From Coniella vitis (taxonomy: Eukaryota > Ascomycota > Sordariomycetes > Diaporthales > Schizoparmaceae), in the NCBI GenBank assembly GCA_011317545.1, contig WUJK01000014.1, forward strand, positions 248,001-312,000: 64,000 nt of DNA, written 5' to 3'. The notes beneath the pieces are model-generated. The model was not told the DNA's origin, searched no databases, and saw only the letters and a list, made by a program, of their open reading frames with translations. Made by a program: the position numbers and the translations under genes. The first letter of the stretch is position 1. Each line of letters begins with the position of its first letter. This document shows, in pieces, positions 50,150 to 61,229 of the stretch.

Positions 50150-53100
50150 AGCTCCTAAGGGGGCTTAAATACTATTACTCCCCCTATATATAAATAGGAT
50201 ATACCCTTTCGATAGCTAGGGGGCTCCTCTTATAATCGCTTAGGCGAATATAGGGAAGAAATAGTCTACCTATATTATACTACTAATACTCTATACTAAG
50301 TAGGGGGTAGATATTATATAAATCTAGGAGCTATATACGATATATAATACGAGAATTTAGAAATACCCTATTTATAAGCTTTTCTTACCGGTAGATAATT
50401 AGGGAGGGGATTCGATAGCCTATTATAAGGAAAGGCGGTAGGAGTTATTCGGTAATAAGCCCCGGGTCCTAATATATATATAATAGGGTTATAAGCTATA
50501 TATAAAGTAGTAATAGCCCCTTATTATAAGGGACGGACTTTAGCTAAAGGTATTAGGGGTCCTTTTAGTTAATATTTATTAGGCGCTTAAGGAGGATATA
50601 ATATTTAACTATATACTAAATAGTTTACTTATATAGAGATAAGTAATTAAAAGCGATTTTAATATAATCTATACTCCTTATAAGCCGGGTAAGCTTAATA
50701 AGAAGGGTAATAACCGGGTTAAGGATTAGATACTATTTAAAGATATATTCTTTATAAATACCCCGGATATCCCTATATATATCTAAAGGGGGGTTTTTAA
50801 TTTAATCTTCTCTAATATTCTAAATATAGCTATAAAGGTTACTCCTAACCTATATACTAGCTCTAATTATAAGACCCTTATTATAATTATCGGTAATAAT
50901 CCTCTACTCCCTTAGGAATAGCTAGTATAGCTATAGGTAGATCTATAATCCCTCCCGGTTTTTAAAGGCCTTTTAAAAATAGGGCTAATAGATATACCGC
51001 CCCTCTTATAGGTAGAAAGCCCGGCTTCTCTAAATAATTAAATAGCCCGCTTAGATTACCTCTAGGGAAGAGCCCTAAAGGCGGTAAGGCGATAGTTATA
51101 ACCCTACTCCTAAACCCCTTAATAGGATAATAGGGTAAAGGAGGTATACCGGGCGTATATTAGGGCTCGATATAATTATCGGATTTACTTAAGGGAGTTT
51201 TAAGTAGCTAGGAATACCTTCGAAGGAGCTATTCGAATATATCGGTAAGCCTTCTAATAGGGTAGGATTAATATAATAGCTTCGGATATAGATATCTTCG
51301 GGATAACGGGGTAATATAAGCTAGTTATACCGTTATAAGCTCCCCCGCTATATATAGGGGACGGTATATTATATAAGGACTTTATTAAGAAAGCGAGCTT
51401 ATTATAGGATAAGATTTTATAGCGGTTCTCTAGGGATAATAACCTAGTTAGGGACCCGCTTAAGGGCTAGGATACCTTTAAAGCCTATTTCTAATAAGGT
51501 TATATAGCTATACCTAAGGAGGTAGAGGAGTATATTATCCGAGTTAAGTTTACCTCTCCTAGGGTAAATAACGCTTTAATATCCCTATTAAAGGAATATT
51601 AGGATAATATTAGCCCTTTTCTAGTTCGGCTTTATAATTATTACCTTATTATAGGTTACTTTCCTCTATCTTAGCGCTATACTAAGGTATCGATATACCC
51701 TAAGCTAGGTAAAAGGGATATAAATAGCCCTAAGTTATATAAGCTTATTACTCTCCTTTCTACCTTTTCTAAGGGGCTTAAAAGGCTAATTATATATAGG
51801 CTTTCCTAAATCCTACTTACTAAAGGGGTCCTTAACCTATAATACTATAAGGCGCTATTAAAACGCTTTATAATAAACCTTATAGCAGTATTTATATATA
51901 ATATCGAGCTAATACTCTCCTAAGGGTAGGTTATTATAATAGTAACTAGGGATATATAAGGGGCGTTTAAGATTATCCTTTTTAATAGATTAATCGTATA
52001 GTTATAAATCCTTAATTTCCTACTCTTATTATTAAGTTTAGTAACCTCCTTCCTAGTAATATAGCTAATATAGGTCCGCTTAGATAGGTTAATAACGGGT
52101 TTCTCCTTAGTAAGATATAATATACCCTAAAGCTTATTTCTCTTATTAGTATTATATATAATCTACTTCTCTAAACTTATTCTATAGGGTAGTAATAGGT
52201 ATTTCTATTATACGGATAATATTCTCTTCCTTCGTATATCTAATAGCGTAGAGAAAAATATAATATTATTAGAAACGGATATAATAAGCGTTAATAACTA
52301 AGCTTCGAGGAATATAATATAGTTTATAGCGGAGAAGACGGAAGTTTTCTATTTCTTAAGGCGTAGGAAGGCGGTATAGCCGGCTATTATAATAAGCGGT
52401 AGGTATATAGAGCTTATTATTAATATACCCTCTTATTCTAAGGTAGCTAGCTTCCGCTAGCTAGGATTCTAGTTTAATAAGCGTTTTACGGGTAAGAGGT
52501 ATATTAAGGAAAGGGTTTATAAGATAGCGAAGGTTATAGCCTACCTTAGGAGCCTTAAGAAGGTATAATATAGCCCCCCTATAGCGTTTCTCTATAAGGC
52601 GGTTATAGTAATACTTATCCTAATACTTATATATATAATAAACGCTTAATTTCGACCGGGCTATACGCCTACGGTATAGCTTAAGAAGGCGGATTAACTA
52701 CTAGTAAAGAGCGCTAAAGGGGTATTACCGGCGTAGAGGATAATATATACGATAATAGCCCTCTATAAAGCGGGCCTCCCTATTAGAGGTTATAATATAT
52801 AATAATAAAGAGGATCGAGGGGCTAAAGAAGAGGGTTAATAGTAGTTATATTATATCGAAGTACTTGCTTCCGTCTATTACTATTCCTTTCGTCGGTAGG
52901 GAATAGCTATATTTATAGTTATTCTATAGCTATCTTCTAGAGCCTTTTATTCTTTAATTTATAATATATATTATAAATCCGTATCTTTAGTTATTCCTAT
53001 TATTAGGTAGTGAAATAATATATTCTGCCGAGTAGTAAAGTAGTAGTAAAGGCTTATATAGCCTGAAAAGTCTACGTACTTTCTAGAACCTTCTGCTAAC

Positions 53101-54470
53101 GTTATTACTTACGTAATCAACGTTATATATTTAATATTAGTATATATATATATACTCTATACTAGTTATAATTATATTAGTAATACCTTATATACTCGTT
53201 TAGTTATTAAGATATTAAAGAAAGTTTATTAAAAGAGACGAATTAGCGTTCTTTAAGCTCTTTTACTTTCTTTAGCTCTTTTCAAGCTTATTAGAGTATA
53301 TATATAGCTATAACTTAGTATATATATATATTATAGTATATTATTATATTATAGACTCTCTTATATATTACGTAAGCGTTTTATAGTTTTATACTCCCTA
53401 TAGCTAGGCTTACGCTAGGAGCGGCGGTTCGCCGGGCCGGCCTATAGTATACTCTACTAAACGTAGGGCACCCCCTTTATAAACGGATATACGCTCCTAT
53501 AGGATATAACCTTAGGGTATTTAATATACGCCTTATAAACGCTATATACGGCTTTCCTATTATACCTAGGCCGGCCTTATTAACCCCCCGGTATCCTAAC
53601 CGTATTATACTAAACCCTAATATCGGTTACTTTAAGGAGGAAGTAGCTATATATTATAATATATAGTATATAACCCTACTACCGGACGTTGTAATAGTAT
53701 ATATAGACGGCTCTAAGGTTTAAAAGGAACCTAAGCGTAGGGTAGGCTACGGGTATATTATAATAAGGGATAGGGTACTCGTTATTATTATTATTAAGGT
53801 ATTCTACGAATACTTATACGTTTTCGATACTAAAGCGGTTAGGGCGCTTACGGGACTACGGCTAGCGCTAGAAACGGTATTATTAACGGTATTTATCTAT
53901 ATAGATAATACCTCGGTTATCTAAGGACTATAGGGTAATACGCTTATTACCTTATAATAGGCTTTCCGAAGCTTTTAGGCTCTTTATAAATAATACCTTA
54001 TAAAGGGATAGTTAATAACTATCCTCTAAAGCCTTAGTTATATAGGTATAGCTAGGAATAAGCTTATAGATACCCTTACGAAGAGGGGTATAATACTCTC
54101 CCTAATAGGGCGGGTAATAAGCCCTATTACCTCGGATATATAGACTCTATATCGAGAGGGAATTAGGAGCTCTAAGAAGATATAATAAATATATTAATAG
54201 GTAATCTTATCCAGCTAATATAGTATTTAGGGGCTAAGCTTTCGTATTATAATATAGCCGGCCCTTTCGCTAAACCGCTAATAGCTAGCTCTCTTTATAG
54301 CTATAAGGACTAATTATAATAACTTTAAAGTATATTACTATCGGTTTAGCCGGCTAGGGATAGGCCGCTATTATAGAACGGGCTATTCTAGTAAGCTTTC
54401 GCTTTAGTACTAGGTATATTATACGGTAGCTAAGCGGAGGTAGCGGGACTAGCCGGAGGGCCTAGCCGGG
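50150..54470 (+). pseudogene. LINE-A ORF2 (endonuclease-RT-RNase H) relic
   Basis: The endonuclease has a mutated GDFN reading SDFN at 50,652-50,663 and a mutated SDH near 50,860-50,870. The reverse transcriptase YADD reads YYTDN at 52,206-52,220, in the same frame as SDFN. RNase H reads YIDGS at 53,702-53,716, with a second motif IYIDNTS near 53,899-53,920. The solo LTR-2 splits it at 52,781-53,393. The RT to RNase H distance, less the LTR, is 875 bp against 873 bp elsewhere, so the frame is also shifted by 2 bp. Not functional. Confidence 0.65.
52781..53393 (+). mobile_element. Solo LTR-2 (subtype 2), heavily mutated
   Basis: A 613-bp LTR starting TATTAGAGG (TGTTGGAGG before RIP) and ending AGTTTTATA, with the duplication CTCCC at 52,776-52,780 and 53,394-53,398. 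The empty site is GGCCTCCCTATAGC in the LINE-A at 12,365. A heat-shock element (TTCTAGAACCTTC, 53,081-53,093) is intact because it contains no CA or TG, while the CRE is lost. Confidence 0.9.
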
Positions 54471-56640
54471 CCCCCTAATACCCCTTTCCGCGAAACGTAC
54501 TTATAAAGGGTATTTATAGACTATTAAGTATAATCTACTTTCTTAGAAGTAATTTATAAAGATTCTCTATAAGTAATACCCTTATTATTATATATACGGT
54601 AGGTATAATATAATCTATTATTCTATAGGAAAGCGGGTCTAATTAGGATCTTATATTATTAGCTATTAGGGCAGTTTATAGCTATATTATAAGCTATCTA
54701 GGGCTAAAGTATATTAAACTATATACGGTCGATTACCTAGCGTATAGCGTTACTAAGGGCGCGTAATATAGTATAGCGGTTAGCGGGAATACCTAGGGTA
54801 GGGGTAATTAGGCCGGGAAGTAATTATAATAGGCTTATAGCGCTAGGGGCGTATTCCTCCTTATAAGTAATACTAATACTAGTAATAGTAGCGGTAGCTA
54901 TAATAGCCTAACGCTAGTACTATTAGGGCTAATATTATAGCTAGTATTACTACTACTAGCGGTAATATAATAGGATATAGCGGGGGCGCTTCTAGGGCTA
55001 TATAACCGGCTCTACCTCCTCCTCCAATTTACTAAACGATTCGGCGAGGCCCTTTACTAATACTTTATTATAGGCCTCCTTAGCTATATAAATAATAATA
55101 TAGTAAGGGGCACCGTCCTTACCCTCCTATAGGGCGTTATATAGCTAGCGGCTAACGGTTATTAGGTAGTTAGCTAAAGGGGTATAGCCCTTATACTAAT
55201 AGCGCTAATAACGGGTGCTACCCTCGATATCCTAGTAATCGCTAAGCGATTTACCGGTAATTACCGAGATTAGATATTATTCGTAAGGTATATTACGCTA
55301 GGTTATAATATAACGGTTATTAGGAGTAGCTTCGCTAACCTTCTATATCTTCTTACGCTTAATAGGGGTAATAGGGGTAATAACCTTACACTTATTCTTA
55401 ATAATATTAGCCTTCTTCTTATTAATCTTAGCCTTAGGCTAAGTACTAATAGTAGTAATAGCGTTAGTAGTATAGGTAATATAAGGAGGGTTAGCCTTAA
55501 TAGGAGCTGCTATTTTAATAGCCCTAGCCCTAGTATTACTATTACTAATAATAGTAATAGAACGCTACCTCTTAGTAATAGGAGTACTAATAGGAGTAGA
55601 GGTAAGCGTAGGGCGTTTATTACTAATATTACCGGCGGTAGTAATACGAGTAATACCGATATCGTTATCGTTACTACTACTACTACTACTACTATTATCG
55701 TCTATATAAGTACGATTAGTATTACTATTAATAATATAGTTACTATCGTTATTAGCCTCGTCCTAATAGGCCTCCTTATTATCCTCCTCGGCGTTATTAT
55801 TACTAGTATATATATTAGTAATAGGCTCCTCGTTACTAAAGGTATCTTCGGCCTATTCCTAGCTATCTTAGAGTAAATCTACCTTATCTTCGCTATTAGT
55901 ATTATCCTTAGCACCCTCGGTACTACCCTTATCCTTATCCTCGAGCTCGAGGGTATTATTAAGGGCCTTCTATAAGATATCTTTACCGCCCTTATCTTTA
56001 TTATAAATATAGTTATTATTATTAAGTATATTAGTAGTCGGCTTTATAGCGCTATATAGGAGTACGCTATATATTATAGGGGTAATACTGTTTTTAATAG
56101 CTTTAGCTTCTATTAGTAAATATACCTATTAATAGTAGTTAATTAGTAGTACTAGAACTTAGCTTTAGTATAATATACTACGCTTATTATACTATTTATA
56201 TAGGTATCTTATAGGAAGGATATACTACTTTATAATAGCGCTAAATACGGTATTTATAGGAGCTTAGGCTAGTTTATATAAATTAATAGGAATATTATAC
56301 GTTTCTTAGCTATATAGGTATTAGTAGTATTCGTAATATAGTACGCTTTAATATACTTAGCTATATAATAATTTAAAACGTTAGCGGACTATTATAAGTC
56401 CTAGTATTCGATTAGGAAAGGTAAATATACTTACTTCCTTTCTTAGGAGGTATAATAATAATAGTAATAATAGTTACTATACTTAGGATTATAGAGGGGA
56501 GTATAGTATAGCGGCGGCGATAGCTAGTAATACTATTATATTACTATATAGTAGATTAAGAAAAGAGGAGGGAGAAAGGAAGAGGAGGAGGGACTTTAGA
56601 CGAGCTATAATAAGCGTAGGAGAAATATAGCAGATAGCGC
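54448..56640 (-). pseudogene. LINE-A ORF3 relic (antisense frame)
   Basis: Reverse complement of the ORF3 regions elsewhere. The Gln-rich part lies near 54,890-54,960, the basic part near 55,330-55,620, the Ser run near 55,670-55,700, the acidic part near 55,740-55,980 and the Pro/Ser-rich start near 56,470-56,620. It converges with ORF2 on the plus strand. Stops interrupt it throughout. Confidence 0.45.
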
Positions 56641-57761
56641 TATACCCCTACTATTAATAATAATAGGGGTATAACTAGCTATAATAGCTATTATTTATAA
56701 CTATAGATAAAGAGCTAGCTATTATTAGCAGAAGGATATATATTTTTACGGATTAATAATAATAAACGCCTTAAGGTATATCTCTAATACGTTTTAAGCT
56801 ACTACTCTATACTATTATAAGGACGTCTACGCTATATTAATAGCTTAGCAACTAGCTAGCTCTCTAGCGTAGCGCCCTTAGGCTATTATACTAGTAAGGT
56901 TATTGCTAGTATAATCGATATATAATACGTATATAGTACGGCTTCGGAACTAGTCTTAGCCGGTATCTAACGTTTAGTAACTATACGGTAATACGCTAAC
57001 CTAATGAAAACGTAGCTTTATACGGGCTATACTAATAGTATTATATAACTCTACTCTAAGACTAATCCCTAGAGCATTTAGCCTCTAGGATATAGCTAAT
57101 ATACTATAAAGCAGCCTTCGGGCTAGGGTTATATTACGAATATATATATTGGGTAGGTATATATACGCTCCTTAGTAGTACGATAGGCAGTATACGCCGA
57201 GATACCCCTTGGGAGGTATGCTAGCGTAACTAGTCCGGCGTTAATTTAATTAAATAAATAAATAAATAAATAAATCAGTATTATTATTAATATTATAATT
57301 ATTATCGTTATTACTCTTATTTTAATAAGCTTTATTATCGTCCTCCTCGGCGTTATTATCTTTAATATATATATTAATAGTAGCTTCCTTATTATTAAAA
57401 GTATCTTTAGCTTAGCTATAGCTAATATAGAATAAATTTACCTTATCTTTATTATCGATATTATCCTTAACAGCTTTAATATTACCCTTATTCTTATTCT
57501 TAAGCTCGAGGGTATTATTAAGGGCTTTTTATAGGATATTATTATTCTTATTTTTATCGTAGATATAATTATTACTATTAAGTATATTAATAATCGGCTT
57601 TATAGCGCTATATAAGAGTATACTATATATTATAAAGGTAATATTCTTCTTAATAGCTTTAGATTCTATTAATAGATATATTGATTAGTAATATTTAATT
57701 AGTAGAGTTTAGATATTATCTTAAAGCTATATATTACGATTATTATAATATATATATAGGT

Positions 57762-58627
57762 TATAACGGGCTGGCCCCTATAGGGCTCCAGGAATTAACT
57801 AGCGTTCCTGCGGCCGTCTCCGATATACGGAACCTTTCGCTTAAGCGGTTAAGGCAAAAGGTACGTAATCTTCTAAATACGTTTTAGAAGATCTAGTTAA
57901 CTTATTAGGTATATCGGGTGAAGGCAATATTATAGGTAGGCCTATAATATTACCTCCCTTCTCTCCCTCTAATAACGTCGGACCCCTAAAGCTTACCCGT
58001 AATATTGCTTTATAAGCCGAAGTTTATACGGAAGGGGTATCTAAGACTTTTAGCACTCTATAGCTCGAACTTACGACCTTAGGTTATTTAGAAGATATAT
58101 AACGGGCTAGCCCCTATAGGGCTCTAGGAATTAACTAGCGTTCCTACGGCCGTCTCCGACGTACGGAACCTTTCGCTTAGGCGGTTAAGGCAAAAGGTAT
58201 ATAATCTTCTAAATATATTTTAGAAGATCTAGTTAACTTATTAGGCACGTCGGGCGAAGGCAATATTATAGGTAGGCCTATAATATTATATAAACGGGTA
58301 TCGAGAGAGCGTTTGCAGTTTCGATCTTAATTTCTATTATTAACTAACTTAAGGAGAGAAGTAAAGGTAGTATCTAGATAGCGGCGTAAGAGCTGCTCTT
58401 AAGTAGCTCTTACGTTTAAAATCCACCCGTAGACAGAGTTTTCCATAGGTCTACCGTCGATACGGGTCCTATTGCCGATAGTCTTTTATACGGCTTATAA
58501 GCTGCTCGGAAGACGCTCTTGTTTGGCGCTTATATAATGCTAGTCTCTAGACGAGAAGGGAATATACTAACTAAGGCTTCGTGCCCTGGTATACCGAAGC
58601 CGTGCATTTACCCGTGGGCCTGTAATA
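57762..58627 (-). mobile_element. TRIM-1 composite with an extra 342 bp
   Basis: Flanked by TAGGT at 57,757-57,761 and 58,628-58,632; the undisturbed host at about 37,012-37,030 (inverse strand) supports the borders. It contains a 188-bp repeat (57,762-57,949), 148 bp matching the interior of the complete TRIM-1 at 12,750, and a second 188-bp repeat (58,098-58,285), and then 342 bp absent from the other copy. That extra part ends TGGGCCTGTAATA, the last 13 bases of the TRIM-1 repeat. It is far less mutated than the rest and holds two hairpins (GTAAGAGCT / AGCTCTTAC at 58,386-58,413; GGCTTCG / CGAAGCC at 58,575-58,601). No protein frame is visible. Confidence 0.75.
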
Positions 58628-59612
58628 TAGGTATATAATTAGGAAGCTATAATACTTTAAAATAGCGCTAAGTATAATACTTTAGGAGCTTAAGCTAAAT
58701 TATATAAATTAACTAGATTAATATATATTTCTTAGCTTTACGGGTATTAATAATATTCGTAGTATAATATACTTTAGTATACTTACTTATATATTATTTT
58801 AAAACGTTAGTAGGCTATTATAAATCTTAATAATTATTTAAGGAGAATAGATATACTTATTTCCTTTCTTAGGAAGTATAATAATAATAGAAATAGTAAT
58901 AGCGGTATTAAGAGTTCTAATAGTAAGTTTAATATAATAGCGGTATAAGCTAATAATATTATTATACGGCTATATAATAAAGTAAGAGAAGAAGAAGAAA
59001 GAAGGGGAAGGAAGAGGGAGTTCAAACGAATTATAAAAGGGGTAGAAAAAGTATAATAAATAGTATAATACCCCTATTATTAATAATAATAAGGGTATAT
59101 CTAACTATAATAGTTATTATTTATAATTATAAATAAAGGGCTAGCTATTATTAATAGAGTAATATTACTTTTACGAATTATTAATAATAAACGCTTTAAA
59201 GTATATCTTTAATACGTTCTAAGCTATTATTTTATACTATTATAAGGATATCTATATTATAATAATAGCTAGGTAGCTAATAAGCTTTTTAGTATAACGC
59301 CTTTAAGCTTCTATACTAATAAGGTTATTACTAATATAATCTATATATAATATATATATAGAACGGTTTTAAGATCGATCTTAGCCGATATCTAACGCGT
59401 AATAGCTATATAATAATATGCTAACCTAATATAAAGTAGCCCTATACGGGCTATATAAATAGTATTATATAAATCTACTTTAAAACTAATCTTTAAGAGT
59501 ATCTAGCCTTTAGAATATAGCTAATATACTATAAAGTAGCTTTTTAAGCTTAGGTTATACTACAATTATATTTCCTAGGTAGGCGTATATACGCTCCTTA
59601 GTAGTACGATAG

Positions 59613-59800
59613 TATCACAGGCCCACCTATAATATTGCCTTCGCCCGACGTGCCTAATAAGTTGACTAGATCTTCTGAAACGTGTTTAGAAGATTGCGTA
59701 CCTTTTGCCTCAACCGCCCAAGCGAAAGGTTCTATACGTCGGAGACGGCCGCAGGAACGCTAGTCAATTCCTGGAGCCCCATAGGGGCCAGCCCGTCACA
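59613..59800 (+). mobile_element. Solo TRIM-1 long terminal repeat
   Basis: A 188-bp repeat starting TATCACAGG and ending CCCGTCACA, with GATAG at 59,608-59,612 and 59,801-59,805. The empty site GTACGATAGGCAGTATACG is at about 57,179 in the neighbouring LINE-A. It is only lightly RIP-mutated, mostly near its left end. Confidence 0.9.
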
Positions 59801-59878
59801 GATAGGGAGTATACGCCGAGATACTCATTAGGAGGTATACTAGCGTAACTAGTCCGGCGTTAATTTAATTAAGTAAAT

Positions 59879-60360
59879 TATAATGATCCTTGCCTAAATC
59901 CCTAATTCTGGAAGTACCTATAAGTTATATATTAGTAGGTAGGGAAGTATTACCTTTAAATCTTCGTATATTATCGAGTAATATTAAGTATTATAAGTAA
60001 TTAAGAGGAATTACCCTATTATATAAAATAATACTTAGATTTACAACTAAAGATTATAAGGAAATTATCTAATATTAAGCTATAAACTCCTATCCTTATA
60101 TCCTTCTATTATTAACTACTATTCCCTAAATAGTACCTTAGACCGACGATATCGCTTATCGACTATTATAGTCTAAGTCGATAGAGTTATAATACGGTCC
60201 TTACGGTCTACCCTTATCCTATATAACCCTAACCCTAGTTATATTATCTAATATAACTTTATTATATAAGAAATCCCTATCGGTCCGTTAAGGTTCCGAT
60301 TTACTAGTATATAATTACGCTAGCCTATTCCTATAACCTATATAACCGTAGGTTATAATA
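59879..60360 (-). repeat. 3' LTR of Gypsy-3
   Basis: 482 bp in inverse orientation, from TATAATGATCC at the left to GGTTATAATA at the right; it matches the LTR copies at 35,755 and 37,793. It directly follows the polypurine tract of the element. Confidence 0.8.
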
Positions 60361-60380
60361 TTATCTCCCTTTTATCGGTC
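60361..60380 (-). other. Polypurine tract of Gypsy-3
   Basis: On the minus strand the bases before the LTR read as a purine-rich run, GATAAAAGGGAGATAA. This fits the priming site for second-strand synthesis and confirms that the adjacent LTR is the 3' one. Confidence 0.65.
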
Positions 60381-60596
60381 TTTATCCCTAAAAACTATAA
60401 TTATTTCCGTAAATAATCCTGCCTAATATTCTTACTTCGGATTATACTTTCCTAATTCGTTATATCGTTAAGAATTAATAAGGTTTATTATAAAAAGACC
60501 GAATAAACTTCTTCTCTTTAGTTATCCGTACTAGATCGTTATTCTAAGATACCCTCCTATTCTTCTTACTAATCCCGTTAAGTTCCTTGCTTAGCC

Positions 60597-61080
60597 TCCG
60601 AGGAGGATTCTTCTCGCTATTCGCAATATATTCGCTATAAGCGGGGAAACTACGATATATAGGGCTTAACTCCTATATAGATATAAAAAATTACCCGTTA
60701 GTATTCGCTAGCTAAAGCAGCCCTTAATATTACTAAGGAGGAGCTTAAATAGGCTATTACGAAAGTACGCCGATTATATAAGGAGCGTTATATATAGGCT
60801 AATAAGATAGCGTATATTATTCGCCGTAGTTTAGATATAATCCTAGAGTTAAATTATATTAAAGCGGAGGAGTTAGAGAAGGAGTATTTAGCCGCCGAGG
60901 CTATAAGGCGTCCTACGGAGTTAGCCGTTCCCGAAAGCCCGTTACCCGAGGGTTTTATAATTATTATATTAAAGGATTTTAATTAGTCTAAGATTTCTCT
61001 ATTATCTCCGTCTAATTTTCTTATTAATAATTTATAGGGTATTAGGGCTTCTAGTTTATAATTTTAATTTCTTTAGAGTT
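60597..61080 (+). pseudogene. Plus-strand reading frame in the Gypsy-3 3' region
   Basis: Between the chromodomain and the 3' LTR, on the strand opposite to pol, one frame reads as a Lys/Glu/Leu/Ala-rich helical protein. From 60,705 to 60,983 (93 codons) it has only two internal TAG codons before TAG at 60,984-60,986, fewer than expected in this AT-rich DNA. Segments such as EELEKEYLAAEA suggest a coiled coil. Upstream it extends with four further stops to about 60,597. It matches no family I know; it may be an accessory antisense frame of the element or captured sequence. Confidence 0.35.
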
Positions 61081-61149
61081 ACTATTAGTATTCCTTAATA
61101 AGGGGTTTAGTTATTCCTATAGGTAGCTATTATAGTTAAAGATACGAGT

Positions 61150-61221
61150 AGTCTTATAGCTTAGTAGTTAAAGTTCCTAGTTTCTTATTAGGAGGTCCGG
61201 GGTTCGATTCCCTATAATACC
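61150..61221 (+). tRNA. tRNA-like cloverleaf with intact A and B boxes
   Basis: 72 nt fold as a tRNA: a 7-bp acceptor with two mismatches, a 4-bp D stem, a 5-bp anticodon stem closing the loop TTTCTTA (anticodon position TCT, Arg, but with T instead of a purine at position 37), and a 5-bp T stem with one C-A mismatch. The A box TAGCTTAGTAG (61,157-61,167) and B box GGTTCGATTCC (61,201-61,211) match the Pol III consensus. It lies inside Gypsy-3, just past the end of the chromodomain. The mismatches and the odd loop suggest a decayed tRNA or a tRNA-derived (SINE-like) sequence, not a working gene. Confidence 0.45.
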
Positions 61222-61229
61222 TTCTCTAT

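Larger units (their letters stand above)
48386..57275 (+). mobile_element. LINE-A, full-length copy
   Basis: Begins with the 5' end TCCTTCCCG and ends in a short (TAAA)n tail at 57,246-57,275. Removing the solo LTR-2 (52,781-53,393) leaves about 8.27 kb. It carries ORF1, ORF2 and the antisense ORF3 in the standard order. It begins directly at the broken end of a minus-strand LINE-A and its tail meets another plus-strand LINE-A fragment; no target duplication links the two sides, so at least one border is rearranged. Confidence 0.8.
57276..59878 (+). mobile_element. LINE-A fragment, 3' part
   Basis: Starts inside the ORF3 region at AGTATTATTATT, exactly the position that received the young LINE-A insertion at 20,484-20,494, and runs to the conserved 3' end (GTCCGGCGTTAATTTAATTAAG) before 59,878. 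It is interrupted by the TRIM-1 composite (57,762-58,627) and a solo TRIM-1 repeat (59,613-59,800). Its ORF3 relic lies on the minus strand; the 63-codon open frame at 58,834-59,025 is in another frame of that region and is not the ORF3 frame. Confidence 0.7.

Noticed and set aside
58834..59025. 63-codon Leu/Ile-rich frame on the minus strand, looks like a membrane protein
   Set aside because: It is a shifted frame of the ORF3 start region; the hydrophobic look comes from Pro and Ser codons (CCN, TCN) turned to Leu and Ile-like codons by frame choice and RIP, and it begins with TTG.
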